DNA of 16,300 bases from assembly GCA_027622115.1 (NCBI GenBank), contig JAQBZS010000038.1:1-16300 (forward strand), read 5' to 3'. The first letter of the stretch is position 1, and each line of letters starts with the position of its first letter. Position numbers and translations under genes: made by a program. Origin of the DNA: Planctomycetota bacterium. GTDB lineage: Bacteria > Planctomycetota > Planctomycetia > Planctomycetales > Planctomycetaceae. Positions 1 through 8,367 of the stretch are shown here, in pieces. The notes under the pieces were generated by a model. It saw only the letters and a list, made by a program, of their open reading frames with translations. It searched no databases and was not told where the DNA came from.

Positions 1-1300
1 CGATGCAGAACGAACCGAGAATCGTCATCACCAATGGGCGGCTCGCGATTTCGGCGCCGACTTGATCGGTCAGAAACTCCTTGAGCACGTCCGGGGCGAT
101 CAGCTCTTGCTCGTTCGAGGCCAGCAGGATGTCGGCCAACTGATCCAATTGTTTCGTGGCCTGATATACGGAAGTAAAAGTGGGGTCGACGGCGTTTGGT
201 GGGTTCCGGCGGCCTGGATTTGGTTCCACGGGGGCCGGCGGGATTTCGGAAGGATCGAGCACCCACGCTCGCGGATCCAGCGTCGTGATCAACACTCGGC
301 CGCGTCCCACGGGCAGCCAGAACGACGCCGGCCAATCGTTGACGGTATGCAGGACTTCGACGCCCGGCACCAAGACCCGCAGCAATTCCACCGGTGGTTC
401 AAATTCTCGCAGTGGCTTTTGCCGAGCGGTGTCGTCGGAAACCTCGTCGATGCGCAGGTCGGTGAGTTCGACTCGATCCACGACTTGGCAGGTGAACGCG
501 TCGCCCAGCAGTTGCTCGGCCAGCGTGGGTTGCACTTGATCCAACATGATCCACAACCGGCCGCCTTGAAACAGCCAGTGCCGCACGGCATCCAGTGCCG
601 CCGAGTCATCCAGTAGACGGTTGCTGGCGACGACCAATTGATCGACACCTTCCAAGCTCTGCGAACTGGGTGGCAGATTCGGATCGATCAATTGGCTGAC
701 TCGCCGTGAAAGACCGGACTTCACCCGCAGAGCGATGACCGCATGATAGGCCGAACTGCCTTCACGATCGGCGTCGATCATGGCAGTCACCATCCGCCGA
801 GGATGCGATGCCAGGATGCCGTCCTGGAGGCCACCCTTGCCGGCGAGCATTTCACGATCGGAATCGGTGCCTGCGACCAGAAAGGCTTGAAAGGCGATGC
901 TGTGTTCGGGTTTGTACGGAATCGGCTCGCCACCGTCGTCCAATTTCGGGGCTTCCGCGATTTGAGGCAATTCCAAGGGACGAAACGGCTGCCACGTCAA
1001 TCGAGTCGATTGCGCCGGCACCCACAGCTTGCGGGCGAATTGCAGGTGTGGCTCGTTGACGAGGTGCATGACGCTCAAGACTTCGACGTCTTCGTCGGTG
1101 GGATTTCGCAGCGTGACGGTCACGAATCCCCATTTCCCACGTGAATAATGACGGGTGCCGGCCGGAGCGGTTGCCTGTTGAATTCGTGACAAACCGTCCG
1201 CAGAATCTTGGGCCGGACACGCGGATTCGAACGCGATCAACCCACACGACATCAGGATGCATCGTGTCAACAGTGACGGGGCACGCGTGCGAGAATTCAT
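1..1300 (-). CDS. Exported/membrane-anchored protein of unknown function (3' end outside window)
   Basis: The frame is open for 433 codons from ATG at 1300 to the window edge with no stop, so this is the 5' part of a longer gene. An in-frame ATG at 1309 is an alternative start; neither has a clear ribosome binding site. Residues 1-30 look like a signal peptide (basic start, hydrophobic ILMSCGLIAF, then ACPAQ). Residues of about 50-120 resemble a beta-sandwich (FVTVTLRNPTDEDVEVL). About residues 220-380 resemble a Rossmann-like or glutamine-amidotransferase-like fold (VDQLVVASNRLL, GGRLWIMLDQ, GRGRVLITTLDPRAW), without a visible catalytic Cys-His pair. The last visible residues (PLVMTILGSFCI) look like the start of a membrane helix. 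I infer a periplasmic protein anchored near its C-terminus. No specific family is recognised and the function is unknown. Confidence 0.75.
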   Translation of the reverse strand, partial: MNSRTRAPSLLTRCILMSCGLIAFESACPAQDSADGLSRIQQATAPAGTRHYSRGKWGFVTVTLRNPTDEDVEVLSVMHLVNEPHLQFARKLWVPAQSTRLTWQPFRPLELPQIAEAPKLDDGGEPIPYKPEHSIAFQAFLVAGTDSDREMLAGKGGLQDGILASHPRRMVTAMIDADREGSSAYHAVIALRVKSGLSRRVSQLIDPNLPPSSQSLEGVDQLVVASNRLLDDSAALDAVRHWLFQGGRLWIMLDQVQPTLAEQLLGDAFTCQVVDRVELTDLRIDEVSDDTARQKPLREFEPPVELLRVLVPGVEVLHTVNDWPASFWLPVGRGRVLITTLDPRAWVLDPSEIPPAPVEPNPGRRNPPNAVDPTFTSVYQATKQLDQLADILLASNEQELIAPDVLKEFLTDQVGAEIASRPLVMTILGSFCI

Positions 1301-1741
1301 GGTCGGCATCGAGATCAGATCGTTTGAAGTGGCTTCGACTAGGTCAATCGAGACTCAGAGACGTTAGCCGCGCGAACCGGACACTGCCATCACGCCGAAT
1401 CACGGAATCGATGTTGCATGAACCTGTTTTGAAATCGGTCGTTCCCCACGACTTTTGCTTGGCTTCGTGCCACAGTTCTTCGAGTCACGCTCCCTCATCC
1501 AGCCATTCAGCGTGCTGGAATCTACGAGTGAGCACAGGTAGTCTGCGGCTGAGATCATCACCCAACGTAGCCGCCGTCGCCAGACGGTGGAGACCGTTCT
1601 GCGAAACCACCGTCTGGCGACGGTGGCTACAGGCGCAAGAAAAAAACATTCCCGAAGCTGTAGTACGAGTGAACTTCATCGAGTGTGCCTGAACGGGCAC
1701 CCTTCCCCAGAAATCCACGCCCACCCTCAAAGGGACTTCGC
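1301..1741. other. Intergenic region between divergent genes
   Basis: About 430 bases lie between the divergent genes at 1300 (minus) and 1742 (plus). Both promoters should lie here, but I see no convincing -35/-10 pair. The only clear structure is the inverted repeat at 1567-1630. Short open frames here show no protein-like composition. Confidence 0.6.
1567..1630. repeat. 24-bp inverted repeat, MITE/REP-like palindrome
   Basis: The left arm 1567-1590 starts GTAGCCGCCGTCGCC and ends AGACGGTGG. The right arm 1607-1630 is its reverse complement at 23 of 24 positions; the G at 1573 is the mismatch. The spacer is 16 nt. It lies about 110 bp upstream of the membrane-protein start. No T-tract follows, so a simple intrinsic terminator is unlikely. 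It is probably a dispersed genomic palindrome, but only this copy is visible here. Confidence 0.85.
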
Positions 1742-2491
1742 ATGTCGAGCGACGATGCAGTCAAATCCAACCCCAACGCCGGGCCCCCAAAAAAAGTGTT
1801 CTTGGTGTCTTATCCCAAGATCGTCTTTATGTATCCGACATTCCTCGCGTCGATCATTGCCGGGATCTACATGTGTTTCGTCCCGGACCAAGATCTGACG
1901 GATGCCATCAAAGGTGTGGCCGAGCGAGCCGACGTGTTTTATGTGACTCTCGCATTCTTACTGATTCTGGCAATGAACCTGGTGGTGCTGTCGTTCGACT
2001 TCCCCCGCACCACATCGCTCACCGTGTTTTTCGCGGCGGTTGCGCTCGGGATTGGGCTATGGTCGTTGTTTCGCTTCAACCCCGACTTGGTGCCTTGGGT
2101 GACCGGCTGGCTGGGAATGCTGAATCCCATTGCGAATTCGACGTTTTACTTCATCTTCGCGATTTTCATGTGCTTTATTTACGTCGGCGTCTACATTCGC
2201 GTGAACTTCGATTACTGGGAAGTTCGACCCAACGAATTGCTGCATCATCACGGCGTGTTGAGCGATCTCGAACGATTTCCGTCTCCCAACTTGCGGATCG
2301 ACAAGGAAATCAACGACATCTTCGAATACATCCTGCTCCGCTCCGGACGCATGGTGTTGCATCCGAGTAACGAGCGTCGAGCGATCGTGTTGGAAAACGT
2401 GTTCTTCATCAACCGAAAAGAACAAGACATCACGCGGATGTTGGGTGCCATGCAGGTCACCGTTCGCCCGGATCAACACGACGAGGATTAG
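1742..2491 (+). CDS. Four-helix membrane protein with PH-like cytoplasmic tail
   Basis: This is a 249-residue protein. ATG at 1742 is preferred over an upstream GTG at 1685 because AAGGGA sits 6 nt before it and the extra residues look non-native. Predicted membrane helices are at about residues 28-48, 66-84, 92-110 and 133-153. The last 95 residues are soluble (YWEVRPNELLHHHGVL, then FEYILLRSGRMVLHPSNER, then ENVFFINRKEQDITRML). The tail has the alternating pattern of small PH-like domains found in bacterial membrane proteins. That link is an inference from pattern, not a recognised family. The gene ends one base before the stop of the convergent thioredoxin-like gene, so the two transcripts probably overlap at their 3' ends. 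The function is unknown. Confidence 0.8.
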   Translation: MSSDDAVKSNPNAGPPKKVFLVSYPKIVFMYPTFLASIIAGIYMCFVPDQDLTDAIKGVAERADVFYVTLAFLLILAMNLVVLSFDFPRTTSLTVFFAAVALGIGLWSLFRFNPDLVPWVTGWLGMLNPIANSTFYFIFAIFMCFIYVGVYIRVNFDYWEVRPNELLHHHGVLSDLERFPSPNLRIDKEINDIFEYILLRSGRMVLHPSNERRAIVLENVFFINRKEQDITRMLGAMQVTVRPDQHDED

Positions 2492-2492
2492 T

Positions 2493-3470
2493 TCATTCGG
2501 CGACGAGCTTGGCCACGGCGCGTCGCAACGAGTCGTTGGTCAAATCGGCCGCGACGATCTTGCCGGTCTTGTCCACGAGGAACATCGACGGGATCGTCTC
2601 GACGCGGTATCGAGTGCGAATCGGACCACGGCCTTGGATGCTGACCACCAGCGGCCAAGGCAATTCCCATTTCGCTTGGAACCGGTCCACGATTTCGCGC
2701 TCTTCGTCGAGGCTGATGCCGATCACTTCAAATCCTCGGTCGTGGTAGTCCGCGTAGAGTTGTTTCAATCGCGGAAATTCTTTGAGGCAGGGCGGGCAAT
2801 TCGTGGCCCAGAAATCGACGAGGACCACCTTGCCTTTGAGTTCGGCCAAGTCGATGGTCTTGTCGTTCGTCGATGTGGAACGTATTGCCGGAGCGGCTTG
2901 ATTCACGAGTTGAAGTTTGGCCATGCGACCGTCGCACAGCCGACGTACGAAGGTGTTCAGGAAAAACGCAGTCGACACCCGATCGTAGGTCTGCTTGGCG
3001 GCTTGGTGATCGCCCGCCACTTGCAGGTCCGATGCCAGCGACTTGGCGATGTCCAAGGTTTCGTCCGGCATCCGTATCGAGACGCTGCGGATGAGTTCGC
3101 CAAACACATTCACCGCTTCGGTCGTCTTGCCGGATCGAGCCAGCCCGAACAATTGCACGCGCTGGGCCAGCTTGGCGACATTGGGATCGGCATTCGCGCG
3201 TTTCGCATAATCTTCGACGTGTGGCAAAGCGATCTCGTGAAGACCGTGCTTCTCGGCAGTTTGAAAGAGCGATGTATAGGCGTCGTCGATGTCGGCGGCA
3301 TCCGGATGCTTGCGGATGTAATCGCTGACTTGCTTGAGTTGCTGCTCGATCAGTTTCGCAAACGTGGATGGATCATCCGCGATTGAATGATTGGCTGTCG
3401 CCGTGACGACGAGTGACAGGACACACGCAGCACACAGGGCGCGGGAATGGCGGGCGTGACTCAACTTCAT
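2493..3470 (-). CDS. TlpA-family thiol-disulfide oxidoreductase
   Basis: The protein has 325 residues from ATG at 3470, which has GAGG 5 nt upstream; an in-frame ATG at 3488 is less likely. Residues 1-30 form a signal peptide (MKLSHARHSR, then ALCAACVLSLVVTATA), so it acts outside the cytoplasmic membrane. Residues 35-185 are helical and may be TPR-like (GLARSGKTTEAVNVF, VAGDHQAAKQTYDRV). Residues of about 192-325 are an AhpC/TSA-TlpA thioredoxin fold: LKGKVVLVDFWATNCPPCLK with redox motif C225-P-P-C228, then GFEVIGISLDEER and the cis-proline loop ETIPSMFLVDKTGKIV (P294). TlpA relatives reduce disulfides in exported proteins. The long helical N-terminal part resembles the extended TlpA proteins common in Planctomycetes and Bacteroidetes and may bind a partner, which is unknown. 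Confidence 0.93.
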   Translation of the reverse strand: MKLSHARHSRALCAACVLSLVVTATANHSIADDPSTFAKLIEQQLKQVSDYIRKHPDAADIDDAYTSLFQTAEKHGLHEIALPHVEDYAKRANADPNVAKLAQRVQLFGLARSGKTTEAVNVFGELIRSVSIRMPDETLDIAKSLASDLQVAGDHQAAKQTYDRVSTAFFLNTFVRRLCDGRMAKLQLVNQAAPAIRSTSTNDKTIDLAELKGKVVLVDFWATNCPPCLKEFPRLKQLYADYHDRGFEVIGISLDEEREIVDRFQAKWELPWPLVVSIQGRGPIRTRYRVETIPSMFLVDKTGKIVAADLTNDSLRRAVAKLVAE

Positions 3471-3647
3471 GTCATCCTCGATCGTCAAAAATGTGATTCT
3501 GCACGCGTCCGAATGTCGAGCAAGCCGAACGTTTTATTGAGCACGACGCTACAATTCCAGCAATGCGTGTCCCGGCAATTGGCGATTTGAGAAGCCGATC
3601 CGTCACTGCACCCGTCGAAAACCGATCAAGAGAGCGACCCGCAAATC

Positions 3648-3950
3648 ATGAGTGACGAGACATCTCTAAATTTGAACGTGAACCCCGATTCGACGCCGGT
3701 CCAAGTGCCCGTTTTCAATTGTGTGGTCTACCTCTCGACGCACGACGGAAAAGTCACAGCCCGCGTGGCCAATCTTGCCGGTTTGGAATTGATCGGCAGT
3801 GACGAACGAGATGCTCTGTCGCGGGTTGTTTCCGCGTTTAAGAATCACGTGCGATCCTTAATGGAGAGCAAGTCCGAGATACCGTGGGTCGAACCGATTC
3901 CGGGTCCGGAATCCAATGAGAGTCGGCGATTCATCCCCGTGCATCTCTAG
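3648..3950 (+). CDS. Small HicB-like protein
   Basis: The protein has 100 residues from ATG at 3648, with no strong ribosome binding site. After a loose N-terminus, residues 20-75 follow the HicB/UPF0150 pattern: a beta strand (FNCVVYLST), a turn (HDGKVTARVANLAG), a strand with GSDERDAL, and a long helix (SRVVSAFKNHVRSLME). This is followed by IPWVEP and a proline-rich tail. HicB proteins are usually antitoxins paired with the HicA RNase toxin and carry a DNA-binding tail. No HicA-like frame lies beside this gene and no DNA-binding helix is visible, so an antitoxin role is not supported. Its stop codon touches the palindrome that starts at 3950. The fold call is an inference. Confidence 0.7.
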   Translation: MSDETSLNLNVNPDSTPVQVPVFNCVVYLSTHDGKVTARVANLAGLELIGSDERDALSRVVSAFKNHVRSLMESKSEIPWVEPIPGPESNESRRFIPVHL

Positions 3951-4048
3951 AAGCTATCTGAAAAAGGGGGTTGACCCTCTCCGGCCTCAGTTTTTGCCGG
4001 GGTTTAGCGAGGCCTCCAAAGGGTCAGCCCCCTTTTTCAGATAGCTTC
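3950..4048. repeat. 99-nt palindromic element with 29-bp arms
   Basis: The left arm 3950-3978 begins GAAGCTATCTGAAAAAGGGG. The right arm 4020-4048 ends CCTTTTTCAGATAGCTTC and matches it at 28 of 29 positions. The 41-nt centre holds smaller stems (GGCCTC with GAGGCC, or CCGGC with GCCGG). It fills most of the space between the convergent HicB-like and prephenate dehydrogenase genes, and its first base is the last base of the upstream stop codon. The strong stem with T5 runs on both strands could end transcription in both directions. By form it is a MITE/REP-type element. Confidence 0.9.
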
Positions 4049-4070
4049 AAACGACGTACGTCGGAGGATT

Positions 4071-4913
4071 TCAAGGTCGAACCAAGCCTCTTCGCCGGTC
4101 TCTTGCCTCACCGAGTAATTCGACCAACTTCTCGGCATCGCTCTGTGCGAGGGCATCCGCGAACGCATCGATTTGCTGCCGAAATCGTTCGAGGTTCCGC
4201 AAGATCTCGTCTTGATTCATTTGCAGAATCGGCAGCCAAATGCTCGGGTCCCCGCCGGCAATGCGAGTTGCATCTCGCAATCCCGTCCCCACGAAATCCG
4301 CGTTGGTTGCGTCGATCGACAGAGCCAATGCCGCCGCGACCACGTGCGGCAGATGGCTCGTTTGGGCGAGCACGTCGTCATGCTCCCTGGGTGTCATCTC
4401 AATGACTCGGCTACCGACGCTTTCCCACAACGCTTTCAATCGGTCGATCTGCGGCACCGGCACGTCTGTGTCGGGGGTGACAATGCAAACGCGGTCTTCG
4501 AATAACTCGCCGTTCGCGAATTCGTGGCCGTGTCGATGGGAACCGGCGATGGGGTGTGAACCGATGAACGTCGCCAATTGCGGGTCGACGCTTTCGCAAA
4601 TCGCGCGCTTGATGCTGCCGGCGTCGGTGATCAAGGTTCCCGGACGCGCGTGGCTCGCACACGAATCGACGTTTCGCGGGATCAAGTCGACCGGCGTGCA
4701 AACCACGATAAGATCCGCGACGGCTCCCGCCTGAACCATGTCCGTCGACCAATCGTCGATCAATCCGGATTGTTGGGCGGCTGCAAGTCGAGCTTGGTTT
4801 CGCCCACACCCGATGATGTGGTTGGCGAGCCGACGATCCTTCATCGCTCGGGCGAGCGATCCGCCGATCAGCCCCACGCCCACGATCACTGCGACATCCG
4901 AATCGAAACTCAT
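4071..4913 (-). CDS. tyrA: Prephenate dehydrogenase (tyrosine biosynthesis)
   Basis: The protein has 280 residues from ATG at 4913. The frame stays open upstream, but the fold begins here with DVAVIVGVGLIGGSLARAM, the NAD(P)-binding GxGxxGxS loop (residues 12-19). Other family marks are VADLIVVCTPVDLIP (66-79), TLITDAGSIKRAI (93-105), the substrate-site GSHPIAGSHRHG (118-129, His120) and SHLPHVVAAALA (186-197, His187). The helical dimerisation domain continues with FVGTGLRDATRIAGGDPSIW. TyrA oxidatively decarboxylates prephenate to 4-hydroxyphenylpyruvate in the cytoplasm. There is no fused chorismate mutase and no ACT domain, so feedback control through those modules is absent. The length matches stand-alone enzymes. 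The oxidoreductase gene lies 64 bp upstream on the same strand and may share its transcript. An arogenate-specific variant cannot be excluded. Confidence 0.93.
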   Translation of the reverse strand: MSFDSDVAVIVGVGLIGGSLARAMKDRRLANHIIGCGRNQARLAAAQQSGLIDDWSTDMVQAGAVADLIVVCTPVDLIPRNVDSCASHARPGTLITDAGSIKRAICESVDPQLATFIGSHPIAGSHRHGHEFANGELFEDRVCIVTPDTDVPVPQIDRLKALWESVGSRVIEMTPREHDDVLAQTSHLPHVVAAALALSIDATNADFVGTGLRDATRIAGGDPSIWLPILQMNQDEILRNLERFRQQIDAFADALAQSDAEKLVELLGEARDRRRGLVRP

Positions 4914-4977
4914 TGCTCTATTTCGTCGTAGGCGGTTGGCAAGCAACAGGCACAAAAGTTGGCGGCGAGCGAACGGC

Positions 4978-6249
4978 TCATGCAGACCGCTGGAACACGG
5001 TACCGAAGCGTCGCGGATTGGGAAGCTCGCCCGGATGGAATTCTCGACCGTTGATGAACTCGCTGAGATCGACAAAGGCACCATCGTTCTCGCTGGATTC
5101 ATACGCCGCCATCAGCACGGCCATGGTATCCCAAGCCATCAACGCTCCCGATTGCGGCACGCGATCCGCGTCGAGCACACAATCGACCGCGTCGTTCATT
5201 TCATTGACATAGCCGTGAGCGTGAAACTGATTCGGTCGCGGGAAACTCGTGCCGGTCGCCGTGGGCAGTTTCTCGCGGAGCAGCAAGTTTCCGGCAGCGG
5301 ACCCGTCGGGCATAAACAATTCATTCTCGCTGTTCGGATTCACGCGCATGTCGTACTGAGCGAAGTCCGTGATGACCGAGACCTCATTACGAATGCCGCT
5401 GATGCTCAGATCGTGGCCGACCACTTCGGCAACGGTGTGGTCCTCGAAGACAACGGTCACTCGGCCGAAGTCGTCCACATTCTGCATCACGCGAAAATGC
5501 TCGCCGCTCGCTGCCGGTTGGTGCTTGAGCACTTGCAGCGCCAGCGCCGAGACTTTCAGCGGGCGAATCGGCCGGTCGTCGCGAAGCAGACCCTCGGCCT
5601 GCTTGAGATACAGGCACGGACCGAGCGGGTGGCAAGCCTTGTTGAACAACGCACCGCCACCGGACTTGGACGGAGTGTCATACGCGGGAGCGTGCGATCC
5701 CTGGTGTGCACACACGCCGCGTTGATAGAGGATGCGTCCCTTGCCGATCTTTTGAGCTTCGATCAGCAGTTCCGTCAGTCCCTTCATGCCGTCGAAATAC
5801 ACAAAGTCTTCGGCGTAAAGCAGCTTTGAACCGCCGTTTCGCACGGCATCCAGCACCTGCGCGAGATATTCCATCGATTCGTATTTGCGAGTCGCGGCAT
5901 CGGCGGTTCGACCTGCGGCATAACCGGGCCACACCACCGGCGGCTTCTCCAGGACGATCACGTCGACTCCGGATTTCGCCGCTTCCATCGTGTACTGACC
6001 GTGGGTGAAATTCGCACAGGCGACGTTATCAATGTTCGGCCTGACGGCGTGCAACATTTCCGCATGCGAATCGAAAGCGCTTGCCACGCCATGGCTTTCG
6101 GCGAATCGGCGGGCATTGTCCATTTGGCCGGAAGTCACTCCGGCCAGTTCGATCCGGACACCATTCTTGTGCGGGATCATGCCGTATGTGCGAGCGGTGT
6201 AATCGGCGGCGAAGCCCGTTCCGTTGATCGTGACCTTGATGTTCTTCAT
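4978..6249 (-). CDS. Gfo/Idh/MocA family oxidoreductase
   Basis: The protein has 423 residues from ATG at 6249 (MKNIKVTINGTGF). An upstream in-frame ATG at 6342 would add 31 unlike residues. The N-terminal Rossmann domain has INGTGFAADYTARTYG at the dinucleotide loop and the family's EKPPVVW at residues 101-107. The C-terminal domain has GGALFNKACHPLGPCLYL (198-215), whose His207 sits where many members keep a substrate or catalytic histidine. The GTGFAA loop is slightly unlike the usual GxGxxG. Members oxidise or reduce sugars, inositols and related compounds with NAD(P), and the substrate cannot be read from sequence. No signal peptide or twin-arginine motif is seen, so it is probably cytoplasmic. 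The downstream tyrA gene may be cotranscribed, with no obvious metabolic link. Confidence 0.9.
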   Translation of the reverse strand: MKNIKVTINGTGFAADYTARTYGMIPHKNGVRIELAGVTSGQMDNARRFAESHGVASAFDSHAEMLHAVRPNIDNVACANFTHGQYTMEAAKSGVDVIVLEKPPVVWPGYAAGRTADAATRKYESMEYLAQVLDAVRNGGSKLLYAEDFVYFDGMKGLTELLIEAQKIGKGRILYQRGVCAHQGSHAPAYDTPSKSGGGALFNKACHPLGPCLYLKQAEGLLRDDRPIRPLKVSALALQVLKHQPAASGEHFRVMQNVDDFGRVTVVFEDHTVAEVVGHDLSISGIRNEVSVITDFAQYDMRVNPNSENELFMPDGSAAGNLLLREKLPTATGTSFPRPNQFHAHGYVNEMNDAVDCVLDADRVPQSGALMAWDTMAVLMAAYESSENDGAFVDLSEFINGREFHPGELPNPRRFGTVFQRSA

Positions 6250-6569
6250 GCCGAGGTTCGTACTAAGACCTGTCGATTTGTTGTTTTCCGGCGCGCATGT
6301 TCGCAGCTGGCGCGGAAGGGGTCGAGAGTCTTGGCAGTTCATGAAACAAGCAAAGCATGTCGATCCAAATTACTCAAGAACGTGCAGCTCGACCGAATCC
6401 TGAAGAGTCGTGGCGGGCAGCCCATCGACATGCTCTGCCGCTTGCCCCTCTCGAGGTGAAGAATTCGGTTGGCGGCGTTTGTGCCGCCCCCTGTACAGCG
6501 TACGCCGCCGTTCGAGCCGGACGTCGGCACGACTTTCAATTCTCAATGCCCGTGTGAATAATCGGCCAT
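6250..6569. other. Intergenic region between divergent genes
   Basis: About 320 bases separate the divergent oxidoreductase and membrane-protein genes. The only structure I see is a small hairpin, GGCGGC (6471-6476) pairing with GCCGCC (6483-6488) across 6 nt, without a T-tract. No convincing promoter motif or gene is visible. Confidence 0.5.
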
Positions 6570-8198
6570 ATGAGCCCGCTGCGTGTCTTTCAATTCGCGA
6601 TTCTTGTGAGCGCCCTGCTGTTGTTCTGGGTGCAGCCCATGTTCGCCAAGATGTTGCTGCCGCTGCTGGGCGGTACTCCGGCCGTCTGGAACGTGTGCGT
6701 TTGCTTTTTCCAGGCCACGTTGCTCGTCGGTTATCTCTACGTTCACGCGACCACTCGCTGGCTCAGCCCCAAACACCAGGCGTTGCTGCATTTCGTGATG
6801 CTGTCCGTCGCGATGGCCACGTTTCCCATCGGACTCGGCGACATCGAACCCTCGGAGAACTTTCCGGCGATCTGGCTGATCGGGCAATTGGCCGTGTCGA
6901 TCGGCGTGCCGTTCTTGGTGCTGTCCGCGACGTCGCCGATCTTGCAGGCTTGGTGGTCGCGGACGCATCATGAATCGGCCGATGATCCCTATTTCCTGTA
7001 TGCGGCCAGCAACTTCGGCAGTCTCGCCGGTCTGCTGTGTTATCCGCTGCTGATCGAACCCGGCCTGCGACTCGACGAACAGTGCCTGGCATGGATGGTG
7101 GGCTTCTGCGTGTTCGCGGTCTTCATCGCTGCGGCTGCGGTGGTTTCGTTGCGAACTTCGCGTAACGCTGCTCGCGGGGAATTGCCGAGCAACAAGCATC
7201 CAATGCCGTCCGCGACAATCGCTCCCAGCGGTCGCGAACGGATTCGCTGGATTGCATTGGCGTTTGTGCCGTCAAGCTGGATGCTCGCCGTGACGACCTA
7301 CATCACGACGGATCTCGCACCAACGCCGCTGATGTGGGTGGTGCCACTGACGTTGTATCTGCTGTCGTTCATTCTGGTGTTTGCCCGCACGCAATGGATC
7401 AACATCGATTGGTTTCCACGAGTGTTTCAATACGTCGTCGTATTGTTGATTCTGCTGGTGCTGTTTGCCGGGGACTGGCCGGTGTTGCTGTTTCACGTCG
7501 CGGCGTTTTTTGTGGCGGCCATGGCGTGTCACGGCGAATTGGTCGCCAGTCGGCCCGACGCGAGACACCTGACCGAGTTCTATGTCTGGATGTCCGTCGG
7601 CGGGGTGCTCGGCGGTATCTTCAATTCGCTGGTTGCTCCGGCCGTGTTTCCGGTGGTTTTGGAATACGCGATCAGCATCGGACTTGGGTGCTGGCTGCTG
7701 GCAAAGCCCATCACCCGCGCCTGGGACGACCAGAAACTGTCCGCCCCCATCGCCGCATTGAGCGTCTCGGTGTTGGTGGCCATCGCGATTGTCACCACCT
7801 CGCGGATGCGGCCTCGAACCGACTTGATCGTGATCGCCGTGATGGGCTCGGTTCCGCTCTTAGCGGTGCTGGTCCTCAAGAATCGGCCGCGATGGTTTGC
7901 AGCAATCGCAACCGTCGTCTTAATCGCCGCGTCGATCGAGCCGCCGATTCCCGGCCGAGTCGTTGAGACGCGCGAAAGACGGGCAATTCTCGCTGATCTT
8001 GTTGGACGCCTTCAGTTCCGACGCCATTCCGACGCACTTGTTGACTCGCGAGGCCCTGAAACTTTACCGCTCGAAACTGACGCCGGACGGCGTACTGGTG
8101 TTCCACATTTCCAACCAGCATTGCGACTTGGAGCCGGTGCTCGGCGAATTGGCCATCGACGCCGGCGTGACGTGCGTCGTCCGACACGACCCGCATGA
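6570..8198 (+). pseudogene. Membrane moiety of an MFS/spermidine synthase fusion, synthase core deleted
   Basis: From ATG at 6570 the first 460 or so residues form about a dozen membrane helices. They carry the marks of the membrane half of fused MFS/spermidine-synthase proteins: FWVQPMFAKMLLPLLGGTPAVWN (in pieces, residues 18-40), VGYLYVHATTRWL, LVLSATSPILQAWW, PYFLYAASNFGSLAGLL and TDLAPTPLMWVVPLTLYLLSF. After PPIPGRVV (near 7960) the frame becomes arginine-rich shadow sequence until 8198, while the homology resumes in another frame at about 7954. The beta-barrel start and the glycine-rich S-adenosylmethionine loop of the synthase domain are absent. The gene is therefore probably broken by a deletion that also shifted the frame. 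The membrane part might still be made. In intact relatives the substrate is often unknown. Confidence 0.8.
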
Positions 8199-8367
8199 GA
8201 ACCTCGGTTCGGGCGAGTTCAGTGCGTCGTATGCCGTAATGGCCAATGAAACGAAGACGTTGAACCGACTGATGACGTCCAAGCATTGGCAGCGCGCTCG
8301 CAGGCTGCCATCGAGAAAACCCTGGACCGACGACCAATCCAACATCTTCGACGTCTTGTACTGGTGA
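7954..8367 (+). pseudogene. C-terminal fragment of spermidine-synthase-like domain
   Basis: The frame AESLRRAKDGQFSLILLDAF, then SSDAIPTHLLTREALKLY, then SKLTPDGVLVFHISNQHCDLEPVL, is the C-terminal half of a spermidine-synthase-like methyltransferase fold. It includes the DAFSSDAIPTHLLT region that follows the catalytic aspartate strand. It ends INIFDVLYW-like (SNIFDVLYW) at 8367, which is a typical C-terminus. A TTG at 7963 could start it, but a free fragment lacks the S-adenosylmethionine loop and should not be active. It overlaps the 3' part of the membrane-domain frame in a different frame. I judge it the other end of the same damaged gene. About 150-190 residues of the usual fusion are missing between them, estimated from general family size. 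Confidence 0.8.

Noticed and set aside
2445..3386. 313-codon plus-strand frame opposite the TlpA-like gene
   Set aside because: The minus strand has signal peptide, CPPC motif and ribosome binding site; the plus frame shows no protein family features.
3535..3553. TTGAGC ... TACAAT as a promoter for the HicB-like gene
   Set aside because: The two hexamers are only about 7 bases apart, too close for a sigma-70 promoter.
3950..4048. CRISPR-like array from the repeated palindromic elements
   Set aside because: The elements are single inverted repeats of different sequence, not regularly spaced direct repeats.
4738..5829. 363-codon plus-strand frame
   Set aside because: It overlaps parts of tyrA and the oxidoreductase in antisense and has shadow-like composition.
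7940..7970. Programmed ribosomal frameshift joining the two spermidine-synthase parts
   Set aside because: No slippery heptamer is visible, and a whole section of the domain is missing, which a frameshift cannot restore.
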